54,955 nt of DNA, from the NCBI GenBank assembly GCA_902589175.1, contig CACIRX010000001.1, forward strand, positions 131,983 through 186,937, written 5' to 3'. This document shows, one piece after another, positions 9,507-20,526 of this stretch. The notes under the pieces are model-generated. The model saw nothing but the letters and a program-made list of their open reading frames with translations, searched no databases and was not told the origin of the DNA. Origin of the DNA: an uncultured Pelagibacteraceae bacterium. GTDB lineage: Bacteria; Pseudomonadota; Alphaproteobacteria; Pelagibacterales; AG-422-B15. Each line of letters opens with the position of its first letter. Positions within the stretch are counted from its first letter, which is position 1. A program made the position numbers and the translations under genes.

Positions 9507-10481
9507 ATGACCAATTTCAAGAATTTGAGAGCGTGGTGCCTAACAGATGGATCAGCAGGAATGATCAGTCAGGTCAAAGGCCTTGCAGATGCTCTTAATT
9601 TAAATTTTGAGCAAAAGACAATAGACTTAAAATTTCCTTGGAATAAGCTTCCAGTGGGAATATTGCCACCATCTAAAATTATATTTAATAATTACAAACA
9701 AATAAGCTTAGAAAGCAATATTCCTCCAGATATTATTATATCATGTGGCAAAAGGTCTATTTATGCATCCTTATATCTCAAAAAATTATTAAAAAATAAA
9801 GTCTTTTCAATTCATATACAAAATCCAAAAATCAACCCAGCTCATTTTGATTTAGTTGTTGCTCCAGCGCATGATGATTTAAAAGGTAAAAACGTGCTTC
9901 AAACTGATTTGGCACTAAATCATATAAACAAAAGTCTACTGAGCAAAGAGGCTGAGCTTTACGCAGCTCAATTCTCAAAAATAGAAAAACCTATTTGTGC
10001 AATTTTCTTAGGTGGTCAAAACCGAAACTATCGCTTCGATATATCTGTTGTTAAGGTGTTAGCTGACCAAGTTGATAAAATTATTAAAAATAATGACATC
10101 CAGTTATATATTTTATTTTCAAGAAGAACTGATCAATTTATTATCGAATACCTGAAAGAACGCTTTTTGGATCAGAATATTATTTGGAACGGCGAAGGTA
10201 ATCCTTATTTAGCCTTGATGAAGTTTTCTAAATATCTTATTTGTACAGCTGACTCTGTTTCAATAATTTCAGAATCTATATCTTCAACTAAACCAGTATA
10301 TATTTTCAACCTTCCGAGCTTAAAAAAAAATAACAGAATAGAAAAATTTATTACGATGCTATTGCAAAAAAATTACGCAAGACTTTTAGGAGAAAAACTC
10401 GAAGACTTTACAAATTTATATCAAAATGAGACCTTCCAAGTAGCCAGAATGATTGAAGAAAGGTATAATAAAAAAGCATGA
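9507..10481 (+). CDS. ELM1/DUF1022-family protein
   Basis: This 324-residue protein has the features of the mitochondrial fission ELM1 family: 'WCLTDGSAGMISQVKGLADAL' near the N-terminus, 'PDIIISCGKRSIYASLYLK', 'FSIHIQNPKINPAHFDLVVAPAHDDL' in the middle and 'FLGGQNRNYRF' followed by 'YLICTADSVSIISES'. The overall pattern resembles a GT-B glycosyltransferase-like fold, and the bacterial members have no established activity. There is no signal peptide or membrane segment. Its stop overlaps the start of the oxygenase-like gene by 4 nt (ATGA), so the two are translationally coupled, with an Lrp/AsnC regulator next. Function is unknown. A glycosyltransferase-type role is inference from fold resemblance. 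Confidence 0.8.
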   Translation: MTNFKNLRAWCLTDGSAGMISQVKGLADALNLNFEQKTIDLKFPWNKLPVGILPPSKIIFNNYKQISLESNIPPDIIISCGKRSIYASLYLKKLLKNKVFSIHIQNPKINPAHFDLVVAPAHDDLKGKNVLQTDLALNHINKSLLSKEAELYAAQFSKIEKPICAIFLGGQNRNYRFDISVVKVLADQVDKIIKNNDIQLYILFSRRTDQFIIEYLKERFLDQNIIWNGEGNPYLALMKFSKYLICTADSVSIISESISSTKPVYIFNLPSLKKNNRIEKFITMLLQKNYARLLGEKLEDFTNLYQNETFQVARMIEERYNKKA

Positions 10482-11104
10482 CATTAATCAATGCTTTGAA
10501 AAATAATTTATCACATTCTAATGTACCTTTTAATCATTGGATAATTAACAATCCTCTTTCAGAAAAAGCAATAGATGAAATTTATTCTATTAATTTTCCC
10601 GAAGGTAAAGTTATTTTTGATGGTACAAGAGCAGGAGATAAAACAGGGGATAACTTGCTTAGTAAGTTAAGAATATTTATCAATAAAGATAATGCAGAGG
10701 AATATTCTGAATTATCTGGACTAATAAAAGAAATGCAATCAAAAGAATGTACTGACTTCATTTCTAAACTAATCAATAGAGATCTAAAAAATTCTTATGT
10801 TAGATTAGAAGTCATTGCCGATCGAGATGGATTTTGGCTTGAACCTCACTGTGACATCAAGGAAAAATTGATGTCATCAATTTTGTTTGTAAATAGATAC
10901 GGAGAAAATGAAAATTTAGGAACTGATTTTTATACTCCGGATTTGAAAGTTGCTAAAACTCTACCTTATAAAAATAATACTGGGTATATTTTTACTTCAG
11001 AAAAAAATTCATGGCATGGACTTGAAAAGAAAAAAATTAAAAAAGAAAGACGCTGCTTACAATTAAATTATGTTACTTTTGAAACAGAGTGGCCAGTAGA
11101 CTGA
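10478..11104 (+). CDS. 2OG-Fe(II) oxygenase-like protein
   Basis: A 208-residue protein without signal peptide. It has the metal-ligand pattern of Fe(II)/2-oxoglutarate oxygenases: H124-x-D126 in 'LEPHCDIKEK', a distal H180 in 'SEKNSWHGLEK' and arginines at 191-192 placed to bind 2-oxoglutarate. Spacing (H-x-D to distal H of 54 residues) suits the small prolyl-hydroxylase-like group. The substrate is not predictable. The gene overlaps the ELM1-family gene by 4 nt and its TGA shares a base with the ATG of the Lrp/AsnC gene (TGATG), so all three are tightly coupled. The motif is seen; the enzymatic class follows from it; any link to ELM1 is inference. Confidence 0.7.
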   Translation: MTLINALKNNLSHSNVPFNHWIINNPLSEKAIDEIYSINFPEGKVIFDGTRAGDKTGDNLLSKLRIFINKDNAEEYSELSGLIKEMQSKECTDFISKLINRDLKNSYVRLEVIADRDGFWLEPHCDIKEKLMSSILFVNRYGENENLGTDFYTPDLKVAKTLPYKNNTGYIFTSEKNSWHGLEKKKIKKERRCLQLNYVTFETEWPVD

Positions 11105-11574
11105 TGGTAAAAAAAGAAATTGATATTGTTGATCTAAAAATACTTCGAATACTTCAAGATGAAGGAAGAATTTCAAATTTAGATCTATCGAAGAAAATTG
11201 AAATGTCTCCACCGCCTACACTAAGAAGAGTAAGAGACTTAGAAGATAATGGGTATATTGATGGTTTTCGTGCAAATCTAGATCCATCAAAGCTTGGATA
11301 TGACTTAGTAGCGTGGATATTTGTGAGTTTAAAAAATCAAAATGAAGAAAGCTTGGGGTCTTTTGAAAAGCTGGTTTGGGGTCTGGAACCTATCAGAGAG
11401 TGCTTTATGCTAAATGGTGAAATAGATTTTATTCTTAAATGTGTAGTGAAAAATATGAATGAATTTAATAATTTTTTAACAACTCATGTGACTTCAAATG
11501 AAAATATTTTGAGTGTCAAAACAGCCTTTGTCATAAAAAATACAAAGAAACTAGGTACTGTTCCTCTAGATTAG
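11104..11574 (+). CDS. Lrp/AsnC-family transcriptional regulator
   Basis: A 156-residue feast/famine regulator. The N-terminal winged helix-turn-helix spans about residues 5-60 ('[19 protein letters not shown]', '[17 protein letters not shown]'), followed by the C-terminal RAM/AsnC ligand and oligomerisation domain (about 68-145, with '[15 protein letters not shown]'). I prefer the ATG at 11104, which overlaps the preceding stop as TGATG and gives the typical '[14 protein letters not shown]' N-terminus; a start 15 bases earlier adds only five atypical residues. The gene is coupled to the oxygenase-like gene and ends with a 4-nt tail-to-tail overlap with carB. The effector amino acid and targets are unknown. 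Confidence 0.92.
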   Translation: MVKKEIDIVDLKILRILQDEGRISNLDLSKKIEMSPPPTLRRVRDLEDNGYIDGFRANLDPSKLGYDLVAWIFVSLKNQNEESLGSFEKLVWGLEPIRECFMLNGEIDFILKCVVKNMNEFNNFLTTHVTSNENILSVKTAFVIKNTKKLGTVPLD

Positions 11575-14500
11575 TGAAATTTAGTTATAGGGTTAACTTC
11601 CAATTCATTATTTCTTAATTCTTTAATAGAATTAATAGCAGCCCTTGCACCAGATACAGTAAGAAAGTACGGCAAACTTTTCATTAGAGCGGTTCTTCTA
11701 ATGCCAAAGGAATCATTTATTGATTTTCTTCCTTCAGTTGTATTAATTATAATATCAACTTTATCATTAATTAACTCTTCAACAATATGAGGTGATCCTT
11801 GAGAAACTTTATTAATTTTCTTAACCTTAACACCACCCTCCATCAAGTAATCAGCTGTTCCTGCAGTCGCATTCACTTGAAATCCTAATTTTTGAAAAGA
11901 TCTTATAATTGGAAGTATTTTAGGCTTATCAGAGTCTTTTACAGATACAAATAAAGAACCTTTCCTAGGAAGAGGGTTTGAGGAAGCTAACTGACATTTG
12001 ATAAAAGCTGATTCAAATGACTTATCGATAGCCATAACCTCCCCAGTAGATTTCATTTCAGGGCCTAAGATGGTATCAACATTAGGAAAGCGTTTAAAAG
12101 GGAATACAGGTTCTTTAATTGATATACAATTAGTTTTATGAATTTTAAATTTATCTTTATTCAATGGTTTTCCCATTGCTGCACTTAGTGCTATTTTAAC
12201 AATTGGATTACCGGTGGCTTTAGCTACAAACGGCACAGTTCGACTGCTTCTAGGGTTAACTTCAAGTAAAAATATATTATTATTTTGAATTGCAAATTGT
12301 ATATTTAGTAAGCCCTTCACTTTCAGTGCAATGGCTAATTTTTTGGTCTGCTTTTCTATGTCTTTAATGATTTTTTCCGACAATGAGTAAGGAGGCAACG
12401 TGCATGTCGAGTCACCAGAATGGATTCCTGCTTCCTCAATATGTTCCATAATACCTGCAATAATGACTTTTTTTCCATCAGACACAGCATCGACGTCTAC
12501 TTCAATAGAGTCTTTCAAATAATGATCAATTAGAACAGGGCTTTTACCACTTACTATTACAGCTTCTTCAAAGTATTTTTTTAATTCGTCTTCATTGTGA
12601 ACAATTTCCATAGCTCTTCCGCCTAATACATATGATGGCCTTATCACTGCTGGAAAACCAATTTTCTTAATTACTAGGTTAGCTTCTTTTTCAGAATATG
12701 CGATACCATTTGCTGGTTGCAATAGATTTAAGTTTTCAGAAATCTTTTTAAATTTTTCTCTATCCTCAGCGGTGTCAATCGACTCAGTTGAAGTACCCAA
12801 AATTGGTATATTCATTTTATTTAAATAGTCAGACAACTTAAGTGGCGTCTGACCGCCGAATTGAACAATAACCCCTAAAAGGTTTCCTTTACTTTTTTCC
12901 TTTCTAATAATTTCATATACATTTTCATTCGTAAGGGGTTCAAAATAAAGTCTGTCACTGGTATCTGGATCGGTAGAGACTGTCTCTGGATTACAATTGA
13001 TCATGATTGTTTCATATTTTAATTCTTTCAGGGCAAATGAAGCATGACAGCAGCAATAATCAAATTCAACACCTTGTCCGATTCGATTTGGACCGCTTCC
13101 AAGAATAATTACCTTTTTTTTACTTGTTGGACTGGATTCACATGCATAACTATTTAGAGAATTTTTAGCATAAGTTGAGTACATGTATGGGGTCTTAGCT
13201 TCAAACTCAGCAGCACAGGTATCTATTCTTTTAAAGTCAGGAAAAATTTTGTTTTTGACACGCATATTAAAAATTTTCTCTTCCTTAGTATTACAGAGCT
13301 GTGATATTTTTTTGTCTGAAAATCCTAAAGATTTTATTCTAAGCAATTCTTTGGCGTTCTGTGGCAATCCTTTTTTTAGGGTTTTTTCCGTATCAACTAT
13401 TTTTTTTATTTGGCCAATAAACCAAGGATCAACTTTTGAGGATTTATAAATTTGAACTATATCTAATCCAAAACGTAGTGCCTGAGCCACTAATAAAAGT
13501 TTATCTGCAAGAGGTTTCTTGAGTTCAGACAAAATATTTTTCTTTGTGAGCTTTTTTTTATTCATACTTACAATTATTTCGTCTAATCCGTCTAAACCAG
13601 TTTCAAGCGACCTTAATGCTTTTTGCAATGATTCTGGAAATGACCTTCCAATTGCCATGACTTCACCAACAGATTTCATTGAACTTGATAGTAAAGGTTG
13701 CGTTAATTGAAATTTTTCAAAGGTAAATCTTGGAATTTTTGTAACCACATAGTCAATTGTTGGCTCAAACGATGCAGGTGTAACTTTTGTAATTTCGTTA
13801 GTAAGTTCATCTAATGTGTATCCAACTGCCAATTTAGCAGCAACTTTGGCAATTGGAAAGCCTGTCGCCTTTGAAGCTAAAGCAGAAGATCTAGAAACTC
13901 TTGGATTCATTTCAATAATTACAAGCCTTCCATTTTTTGGGTTAACAGCAAATTGAACATTTGAGCCTCCAGTTTCAACGCCAATCTCTCTGAGACATGC
14001 AATGGATGCGTTTCTCATAATTTGATATTCTTTATCAGTTAAAGTAAGTGCGGGAGCTATTGTAATTGAGTCACCTGTATGAACTCCCATAGGGTCAACA
14101 TTTTCAATTGAGCATATGATTATACAATTATCATTTTTGTCTCTCACAACTTCCATTTCGAATTCTTTCCATCCAGCCACAGACTCTTCAATTAAAATTT
14201 CATTTATCGGTGAGTTATAAAGTCCGGAATTTGCGATTTCTTCAAATTGTTTCTCGGTAGTTGCGATGCCACCACCAGTACCTCCAAGTGTAAATGATGG
14301 CCTTATAATGACAGGCAGTCCAATTTTCTTTAGAGCTTTTTTTGCGTCTTTAAAATTTCTTGCAATCTCTGCTCTCGGGCATTCCAAACCAATCTTAGTC
14401 ATCGCTTTATAGAAACTTTCTCTTTCCTCTGCTTTTTTGATTGCTTTAAGATTTGCTCCAATTAATTCAACTTTATACTTTTTTAATGTTCCATTTTTTG

Positions 14501-14807
14501 AAAGTTCAATTGCTATGTTTAATGCTGTCTGACCACCCATTGTTGGTAGAAGTACATCGGGTTTTTCTTTCTTAATAATTTTTGCAACTATCTCAGGCGT
14601 GATTGGTTCAATGTATACTACATCAGCAGTGTCAGGGTCAGTCATTATGGTTGCAGGATTAGAATTAATTAGAATTACTCTATATCCCTCTTCACGTAAT
14701 GCCTTACATGCCTGTGTTCCTGAATAGTCGAACTCGCACGCCTGTCCGATTATTATGGGACCGGCTCCAACAATTAAAATAGATTTTATATCTTTTCTCT
14801 TAGGCAT
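11571..14807 (-). CDS. carB: Carbamoyl-phosphate synthase large subunit
   Basis: CarB uses ammonia delivered by CarA, bicarbonate and two ATP to make carbamoyl phosphate for arginine and pyrimidines. I place the start at the ATG giving '[17 protein letters not shown]', for 1078 residues, close to the usual 1073. The longer frame to 14894 lies within carA and is not family-like. Two ATP-grasp halves are evident: '[17 protein letters not shown]' and '[17 protein letters not shown]', each with its own carboxylate or carbamate phosphorylation loop ('[12 protein letters not shown]' and '[11 protein letters not shown]'). The C-terminal MGS-like allosteric domain is at about residues 935-1070. The start overlaps the carA stop by 8 nt. 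The stop overlaps the lrp-type gene stop by 4 nt. Confidence 0.97.
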   Translation of the reverse strand: MPKRKDIKSILIVGAGPIIIGQACEFDYSGTQACKALREEGYRVILINSNPATIMTDPDTADVVYIEPITPEIVAKIIKKEKPDVLLPTMGGQTALNIAIELSKNGTLKKYKVELIGANLKAIKKAEERESFYKAMTKIGLECPRAEIARNFKDAKKALKKIGLPVIIRPSFTLGGTGGGIATTEKQFEEIANSGLYNSPINEILIEESVAGWKEFEMEVVRDKNDNCIIICSIENVDPMGVHTGDSITIAPALTLTDKEYQIMRNASIACLREIGVETGGSNVQFAVNPKNGRLVIIEMNPRVSRSSALASKATGFPIAKVAAKLAVGYTLDELTNEITKVTPASFEPTIDYVVTKIPRFTFEKFQLTQPLLSSSMKSVGEVMAIGRSFPESLQKALRSLETGLDGLDEIIVSMNKKKLTKKNILSELKKPLADKLLLVAQALRFGLDIVQIYKSSKVDPWFIGQIKKIVDTEKTLKKGLPQNAKELLRIKSLGFSDKKISQLCNTKEEKIFNMRVKNKIFPDFKRIDTCAAEFEAKTPYMYSTYAKNSLNSYACESSPTSKKKVIILGSGPNRIGQGVEFDYCCCHASFALKELKYETIMINCNPETVSTDPDTSDRLYFEPLTNENVYEIIRKEKSKGNLLGVIVQFGGQTPLKLSDYLNKMNIPILGTSTESIDTAEDREKFKKISENLNLLQPANGIAYSEKEANLVIKKIGFPAVIRPSYVLGGRAMEIVHNEDELKKYFEEAVIVSGKSPVLIDHYLKDSIEVDVDAVSDGKKVIIAGIMEHIEEAGIHSGDSTCTLPPYSLSEKIIKDIEKQTKKLAIALKVKGLLNIQFAIQNNNIFLLEVNPRSSRTVPFVAKATGNPIVKIALSAAMGKPLNKDKFKIHKTNCISIKEPVFPFKRFPNVDTILGPEMKSTGEVMAIDKSFESAFIKCQLASSNPLPRKGSLFVSVKDSDKPKILPIIRSFQKLGFQVNATAGTADYLMEGGVKVKKINKVSQGSPHIVEELINDKVDIIINTTEGRKSINDSFGIRRTALMKSLPYFLTVSGARAAINSIKELRNNELEVNPITKFH

Positions 14808-15948
14808 TTTGTTTAACCATTTTTTTAAATTCTTGAAAAAGATAATGACTATCGTGCGGTCCAGGACTTGCTTCTGGATGGTATTGAACCGCAAATATAT
14901 TTCTTCCTTTTCTTATACCTTCAACACTTCCATCGAATAATGATTTATGAGTTATTTTTATATCTTTTGGAATAGATTTTTCAGTTACTTCAAAACCATG
15001 GTTTTGAGATGTGATCTCTACTTTTTCCGTTTCAAGATTTTTAACTGGATGATTGGCTCCTCTGTGGCCTTGAAACATTTTTTTTGTTTTTGCCCCTAAT
15101 GCTAAAGAAATAAGTTGATGACCAAGACATATTCCAAATAATGGAGTCTTTGATTTGATAAGTTTTTTTATAATTGGAATAGCGTATTTTCCTGTTGCTT
15201 TCGGATCACCCGGACCGTTTGAGAGAAAAATACCATTAGGACTATAAGAAAGTATTTTTTCTGCAGAGGTTTTAGCTGGAACTAAAATAACCTCTAAATT
15301 TAAATCTAATAAGCAATTTAATATATTTTTCTTAATTCCATAATCTATTGCTACAACTTTATATTTTGAACTTTTTTTAGATTTATAAATTTTTATATCC
15401 TTGCGTGACACATTGATAGCTAAATCAAGTCCATTAAGCCCTTTCCATTTTTTTATTTCTTTTAAACAGGATGCAGTTTTTTTATTGTTTATTGGACCTT
15501 CGATAATACCACCTTTCGGCGCTCCTTTAGATCGGATTCTATTTGTAATTAGTCTGGTATCAATATTACAAATACCTGGTACGTTGTTTTTTTTAAGCCA
15601 CGCATCAAGATGAAGGATAGATCTATAGTTTGAAGGATCAGAAATATCACAGTTAATTATAACTCCTTTTGCATACGGTTTACTTGACTCGTTATCATCA
15701 AGATTTGTTCCTACATTACCAATGTGAGGAAAAGTAAAATTGATTATCTGTCCTGCATATGAAGGGTCAGTTATTATTTCTTGATAACCTGTCATTGAGG
15801 TATTAAAACAAACTTCTCCTATTTCCATATTGGGAGAGCCAATTTTTAGTCCATTAAATCGGGAGCCATCTTCTAAAATAAGTTGGCCTTCAATAGGTTT
15901 AGGCCGAGCTGTTGAGAGATCTTTTTTCAACCTATTCGCATTAGCCAT
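14800..15948 (-). CDS. carA: Carbamoyl-phosphate synthase small (glutaminase) subunit
   Basis: CarA hydrolyses glutamine and channels ammonia to CarB. The 382 residues are the normal length. The N-terminal CPSase_sm domain has '[11 protein letters not shown]', '[25 protein letters not shown]' and '[12 protein letters not shown]'. The C-terminal class I glutamine amidotransferase triad is C274 (in '[10 protein letters not shown]'), H357 and E359 (in '[11 protein letters not shown]'). It leads the carA-carB pair with an 8-nt overlap. The upstream 131 bp to yqeY form a divergent promoter region. No arginine- or pyrimidine-dependent attenuator is evident. The first 15 residues before the domain are poorly conserved, but I see no better start. 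Confidence 0.97.
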   Translation of the reverse strand: MANANRLKKDLSTARPKPIEGQLILEDGSRFNGLKIGSPNMEIGEVCFNTSMTGYQEIITDPSYAGQIINFTFPHIGNVGTNLDDNESSKPYAKGVIINCDISDPSNYRSILHLDAWLKKNNVPGICNIDTRLITNRIRSKGAPKGGIIEGPINNKKTASCLKEIKKWKGLNGLDLAINVSRKDIKIYKSKKSSKYKVVAIDYGIKKNILNCLLDLNLEVILVPAKTSAEKILSYSPNGIFLSNGPGDPKATGKYAIPIIKKLIKSKTPLFGICLGHQLISLALGAKTKKMFQGHRGANHPVKNLETEKVEITSQNHGFEVTEKSIPKDIKITHKSLFDGSVEGIRKGRNIFAVQYHPEASPGPHDSHYLFQEFKKMVKQNA

Positions 15949-16079
15949 ATGTAGTGATTCTAGATTTATAGAAATTTAGTGCAAATGGGGAATTCATGCA
16001 ATAGTTAGATAAGATAATAAATATTAGATCTATTATTGCCACAATATATCTGATGATGTAGGTTTTATGTTTATTTCAA
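15949..16079. promoter_or_regulatory. Divergent promoter region carA / yqeY
   Basis: A 131-bp AT-rich spacer between two divergent operons (carA-carB leftward, yqeY-dnaG-rpoD rightward). It should hold both promoters. I see no Shine-Dalgarno sequence in front of either gene, no convincing inverted repeat and no open frame of note. Individual promoter hexamers cannot be fixed because A+T is too high. Confidence 0.4.
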
Positions 16080-16538
16080 ATGAAAGAAGATATCTCAACC
16101 GAATTATCTAATGCTCTCAAAAATGGGGATAAAGAGAGAATCCATACATTAAGACTAGTACTAGCTGCTATTAAAGATAAAGAAATTGCAAGTCGATCCT
16201 CAGGGGAAGATTCTACTATTTCAGATGATACAATTATCAGTCTTCTCAAAAAAATGGTGAAGCAAAGAAATGATTCGATTGATATGTTCAAAAAAGCTGG
16301 ACGAGATGAACTTGTACAAAAAGAAAATAGCGAGATCGATATAATTAGTGAGTTTCTTCCTAAGCAACTTGGTGAGGAAGAGACTATGATAGCTTGTGAA
16401 GAAGCGATTGGTGCAACCGAAGCAAAATCACTAAAGGAAATAGGAAAAGTGATAAAGTATTTGAAGGAAAATAGCTCACCAGCTCTTGATATTTCGCTAG
16501 CAAGCAAACTTATAAAGGAAAGACTTCAAAATTTATAA
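16080..16538 (+). CDS. yqeY: GatB/YqeY domain protein
   Basis: A 152-residue cytoplasmic protein of the YqeY family, related to the tail domain of GatB, which helps bind tRNA in the amidotransferase complex. The standalone protein has no settled function. Visible family features are the N-terminal 'LSNALKNGDKERIHTLRLVLAAIKDKEI', the middle 'MVKQRNDSIDMFKKAGRDELVQKENSEI' and 'EFLPKQLGEEE'. Length is normal. It precedes dnaG and rpoD in the order usual for Alphaproteobacteria. The gene has no visible ribosome-binding site and starts at an ATG 46 bp upstream of the dnaG start after its stop. Confidence 0.92.
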   Translation: MKEDISTELSNALKNGDKERIHTLRLVLAAIKDKEIASRSSGEDSTISDDTIISLLKKMVKQRNDSIDMFKKAGRDELVQKENSEIDIISEFLPKQLGEEETMIACEEAIGATEAKSLKEIGKVIKYLKENSSPALDISLASKLIKERLQNL

Positions 16539-16584
16539 TATTTGATAGCTATTCTTTACTGCGCTCAAGTAATATACTTAATTT

Positions 16585-18390
16585 ATGCCTAGATATTCTA
16601 AAGAATTTATTGGAGAAATAAAATCAAGATTACGTGTCTCAGAGGTTGTAGGTAAATTTGTAAAACTCACGCAAAGAGGTAATGAATTTATTGGATTAAG
16701 CCCGTTTAAAAATGAAAAAACTCCTTCATTCACAGTTAATGATGAAAAAGAATTTTATCATTGCTTTAGTAGCGCTGAACACGGAGACATATTTTCTTTT
16801 TTAATGAAATATAAAAATATGTCTTATCCAGAATCTATTGAGTACTTGGCAAAGCAAGCAGGTATGGATCCAGAAAGAGGAATTATTAAGGACCCAAATT
16901 ATGTAGAAAAAGATTTTTCTAGTTTAAGAAGAATCATTAATGAAGCTAATGAGTTCTTTAAAGACCAGCTAAATAATAGTAGTGAAGCTAAAAAGTATAT
17001 TGAAAAAAGATCAATCGATGAAAATATAATTAAAGAATTTGATTTAGGCTATTCTGGTTCAGGACGTAATAATTTATATAACCACTTAAAAAGTAAGAAC
17101 TTGGACATTAATGATGCAATATCAACTGGTCTAATTAAAAAATCAAATAAAAAAGAAGGTGAATATTATGATTTTTTTCGTAATAGATTTATGTTTCCTA
17201 TCAAAGATTACAAATCTAACATAATTGCATTTGGAGGCAGAGCATTAGACGGTTCAAATATAAAGTATATCAATTCAGCGGATAGCGCTGTATTCAAAAA
17301 AAGCTATCAACTTTACAATTTAAATCTTGCAATTGAAGAAAATAGGAGGCCAAAAAATTTAATTATTGTTGAGGGATACATGGATGTGATTTCTTTGTAT
17401 CAAAATAACTTTAAGACATCTGTTGCTCCATTAGGAACAGCTCTTACAAGTTATCAATTAGAAAGAGCATGGAAAGTTTGTGAGAGTCCTATCATTATGT
17501 TTGATGGTGACGAAGCTGGACAAAAAGCTGCTCAGAGAGTTGCTATATTAGCATTAAATAACTTATCGCCTGATCATTCACTTCGTTTTTGTTTGCTTCC
17601 AAAAGATTATGATCCTGACGATTATTTAAAAAGAAATAGCCCAGCTAGCCTTCAAAGTATTCTTGACAGTTCTTTATCATTATCTGAATTTATTTGGACG
17701 TCAGAATTGAATAGAGAGGATATTTCTATTCCTGAAAAGAAGGCTGGTTTTGAAAAAAGAATTAATTCCTTGTCAGAGAAAATAAGTAACAAAACAGTAC
17801 GCGAGTACTATGTGAAATTCTTTAATGATAAATTAGAAGATCTCAAATATGTTAAAAGCAACTCTAAAAATTTCAATTATAAATTAAAAAGAAATAGTAT
17901 TTCTTCAGAAATATTGACAAGCGAAAGAGTAAAAAACCAGAGTCATGACTCAGTTATAAGAGAAAAAATTATCCTAATATGTTTGATAGAAAACCCATTT
18001 CTGATTAATAGGCATGCTGAAGAATTAGGAAAAATACGCTTTAATGACCTTAATTTATCATCGATATTATCTGAAATTCTGGAATTCTCAGTTGCCAATC
18101 GAGATAAAGAGCTTGAAAACTTAGATTTAAAGTCTTATTTACTGCAAAGGGGATTAAATCGAGAAATTAAATATATTTTTCAACCAAAACTGTTAAGTAC
18201 TTATAGTTCAATCATAAAAAATAGTAAGGTTGAGGTGGAAAAAAGTTTTATTGGTTTATTAGATCTGCAAAAAAATCTACTCGATGAAAATGATTTAGAT
18301 ATTGCAATAAGTAACCTAGAAGAAAAAATGGATGAGAAAAGCTTTGAAAATTTTATGAAAATAAAAAAAGAAAGTATAAGTAAGAACTAA
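16585..18390 (+). CDS. dnaG: DNA primase with degenerate zinc finger
   Basis: DnaG synthesises RNA primers at the replication fork. The 601-residue protein has all three parts: N-terminal CHC2-type zinc domain (about 1-100), TOPRIM catalytic core with '[14 protein letters not shown]' and '[14 protein letters not shown]' (about 255-340), and a C-terminal helicase-interacting region (about 420-601). In the zinc domain the four ligands (E. coli C40, H43, C61, C64) align with S39, K42, C60 and S63, so three of four are lost while the surrounding motif ('[11 protein letters not shown]', 'FYHCF', 'EHGDIFSFL') remains. It lies one base before rpoD, so the two are coupled. Confidence 0.95.
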   Translation: MPRYSKEFIGEIKSRLRVSEVVGKFVKLTQRGNEFIGLSPFKNEKTPSFTVNDEKEFYHCFSSAEHGDIFSFLMKYKNMSYPESIEYLAKQAGMDPERGIIKDPNYVEKDFSSLRRIINEANEFFKDQLNNSSEAKKYIEKRSIDENIIKEFDLGYSGSGRNNLYNHLKSKNLDINDAISTGLIKKSNKKEGEYYDFFRNRFMFPIKDYKSNIIAFGGRALDGSNIKYINSADSAVFKKSYQLYNLNLAIEENRRPKNLIIVEGYMDVISLYQNNFKTSVAPLGTALTSYQLERAWKVCESPIIMFDGDEAGQKAAQRVAILALNNLSPDHSLRFCLLPKDYDPDDYLKRNSPASLQSILDSSLSLSEFIWTSELNREDISIPEKKAGFEKRINSLSEKISNKTVREYYVKFFNDKLEDLKYVKSNSKNFNYKLKRNSISSEILTSERVKNQSHDSVIREKIILICLIENPFLINRHAEELGKIRFNDLNLSSILSEILEFSVANRDKELENLDLKSYLLQRGLNREIKYIFQPKLLSTYSSIIKNSKVEVEKSFIGLLDLQKNLLDENDLDIAISNLEEKMDEKSFENFMKIKKESISKN

Positions 18391-18391
18391 G

Positions 18392-20407
18392 ATGAAAAAA
18401 AGAGGAAGAAAAAAGAGGCAAGTTAAAACTGAGGTTGAAACATCGCAATCTCAAATAGGTGAGCAAGACGGCCCAGTACTAGATCTTGAAAAATCCATAA
18501 TAAAGAAACTTATTAAACAGGGTAAAAAAGATGGATATCTTACTAATGAGTTAATTAAAAAATCATTCCCTGAAGATAAATTTACATCTGAACAAATTGA
18601 GCAATACACAACTAAATTATCCCAAGTTGGATTTGATATTATTGACTCTGATGACTCAGATAATGATGATGATAAAGAAGAAGAATCCTCTGGGACTAAA
18701 TCAGGGACAGAAAAAACTGACGATCCAGTAAAGTTATATCTTAGAGAAATGGGAACGGTAGACTTGCTCTCCCGTGAGGGTGAAATTGCAATTGCAAAAA
18801 GAATAGAAGCTGGACAAGAAGCAATGATTTCTGGATTGTGTGAAAGTCCACTTACGCTTCAGGCAATACTTGATTGGAGAGATGATATTATTGCTGAAAA
18901 AATTACTCTCAGGGAAGTAATTGATCTTGAGTCGTTATTTGAAGAATCTCCTAATAAGAAAGAGTTAAGTAAAAAAATTAAAGAAGCAAAGAAAAGAAAA
19001 GAACAAGAAGAAAAAGAAGAAATCAGAAAAAGAAAAGAAGCTGAAAAAAAATCTTCAACTTATGGTGATGATACAGAGCCAATGATTGAAAATAATAATG
19101 ATCAAATAATTGAGGAATATGAAGATGCTGATGATGAATTAAATGTTTCAATTGCCATAATGGAGGAAGAGTTAAAGCCCCAGATACTTGAAACCTTTAA
19201 AAAATTAAACAAAAGTTTTAAGAAGCTCCAAAAACTTCAAAAGGATAAAATTGCTTTTCAAGAAAAAGGTAGAGAGTTTCCTTCTAGATCAGAAAAAAGC
19301 TATCAAACGTCTAGAGCTATTGTTGTTGAACTAATCAAAGGATTACAGATAAATACAAACAAAATTGAGGAATTAATTAACAAGTTATACGTAATCAATA
19401 GGGAAATTGTTTCCTTAGAGGGAAAATTATTGAGGCTTGCCGTACAATATAAAATTTCTAGAGATGAGTTTCTTGATAAATATATTGGAAATGAAAATAA
19501 CCCATATTGGTTAAGAAAGATCACTAGACTTTCTGGATGGGAAAAATTTGTCAAACAAGAAAAAAATAATATTAAAAATATTATGAACGAAGTAAGAGCT
19601 GCTGCAAGTAATATAGGCTTAACTCTAAACGAATTTAAAAGAATAGTTAGTAATGTACAAAAAGGTGAAAGAGAATCAAGTATCGCAAAAAAGGAAATGA
19701 TAGAGGCAAACCTTCGTTTAGTTATTTCTATTGCAAAAAAATATACTAATAGAGGTTTACAATTTCTAGACCTAATACAAGAAGGAAATATTGGCCTGAT
19801 GAAAGCCGTCGACAAATTTGAGTATAGAAGGGGTTATAAGTTTTCAACTTATGCAACTTGGTGGATTAGGCAGGCAATTACTAGATCAATAGCGGACCAA
19901 GCTAGAACTATTCGTATACCGGTACATATGATAGAAACAATCAATAAGATTGTAAGAACGCAAAGGTTGCTTTTAAATGAAATAGGTAGAGAGCCGACAC
20001 CTGAAGAAATTTCTAAAAAGCTAAATATGCCTCTTGAGAAAGTTAGAAAAGTCCTAAAGATTGCAAAAGAGCCAGTAAGTTTAGAAACTCCAGTCGGAGA
20101 TGAAGAAGACAGTCATTTAGGTGATTTTATACAAGATGAGAATGCTGTAATTCCAATTGATGCTGCTATTCACTCAAATTTGAGACAAACTACAACGAAA
20201 ATATTATCATCTTTAACTCCTCGTGAAGAACGTGTTTTGAGAATGAGGTTTGGTATTGGCATGAATTCAGACCATACACTTGAAGAAGTTGGGCAACAAT
20301 TTTCAGTCACTAGGGAGAGAATAAGGCAGATTGAAGCAAAAGCGCTGAGAAAGCTCAAGCACCCAACTCGTGCAAAACTTTTAAAAAGCTTCTTAGATAA
20401 AAACTAG
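18392..20407 (+). CDS. rpoD: RNA polymerase housekeeping sigma factor (sigma-70)
   Basis: The 671-residue primary sigma factor directs RNA polymerase to housekeeping promoters. Regions in order: a basic start, sigma 1.1 (about 25-90), an acidic linker (Asp/Glu-rich, near residues 85-105), region 1.2 ('[21 protein letters not shown]'), a non-conserved charged insert (about 180-330), region 2 with '[18 protein letters not shown]', '[19 protein letters not shown]' and '[19 protein letters not shown]', region 3, and region 4 with '[16 protein letters not shown]' and the HTH '[20 protein letters not shown]'. It begins one base after dnaG. A CAU tRNA follows 42 bp downstream on the same strand. Confidence 0.98.
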   Translation: MKKRGRKKRQVKTEVETSQSQIGEQDGPVLDLEKSIIKKLIKQGKKDGYLTNELIKKSFPEDKFTSEQIEQYTTKLSQVGFDIIDSDDSDNDDDKEEESSGTKSGTEKTDDPVKLYLREMGTVDLLSREGEIAIAKRIEAGQEAMISGLCESPLTLQAILDWRDDIIAEKITLREVIDLESLFEESPNKKELSKKIKEAKKRKEQEEKEEIRKRKEAEKKSSTYGDDTEPMIENNNDQIIEEYEDADDELNVSIAIMEEELKPQILETFKKLNKSFKKLQKLQKDKIAFQEKGREFPSRSEKSYQTSRAIVVELIKGLQINTNKIEELINKLYVINREIVSLEGKLLRLAVQYKISRDEFLDKYIGNENNPYWLRKITRLSGWEKFVKQEKNNIKNIMNEVRAAASNIGLTLNEFKRIVSNVQKGERESSIAKKEMIEANLRLVISIAKKYTNRGLQFLDLIQEGNIGLMKAVDKFEYRRGYKFSTYATWWIRQAITRSIADQARTIRIPVHMIETINKIVRTQRLLLNEIGREPTPEEISKKLNMPLEKVRKVLKIAKEPVSLETPVGDEEDSHLGDFIQDENAVIPIDAAIHSNLRQTTTKILSSLTPREERVLRMRFGIGMNSDHTLEEVGQQFSVTRERIRQIEAKALRKLKHPTRAKLLKSFLDKN

Positions 20408-20449
20408 TTTGTAAGACTACCATTCTCTGTGTATAAAAGTTTTATATTA

Positions 20450-20526
20450 GGGCCCATAGCTCAGTTGGTTAGAGCCCTCCGCTCATAACGGAGTTGTCCT
20501 AGGTTCGAGTCCTAGTGGGCCCACCA
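20450..20526 (+). tRNA. tRNA with CAU anticodon, probably tRNA-Ile2
   Basis: A complete 77-nt cloverleaf with encoded CCA. The acceptor stem is GGGCCCA paired with TGGGCCC, and the D stem is GCTC/GAGC. The anticodon stem is CTCCG/CGGAG with loop CTCATAA, and the T arm is CTAGG-TTCGAGT-CCTAG. The G1-C72 pair excludes initiator tRNA-Met. C4-G69 and C5-G68, known positive elements for the lysidine synthase TilS, favour tRNA-Ile2 (decoding AUA after lysidine modification) over elongator Met. It follows rpoD, as in many alphaproteobacteria. Confidence 0.93.

Noticed and set aside
14808-14894. N-terminal extension of carB
   Set aside because: The extra 29 residues lie inside carA and are not family-like; '[17 protein letters not shown]' is the expected start.
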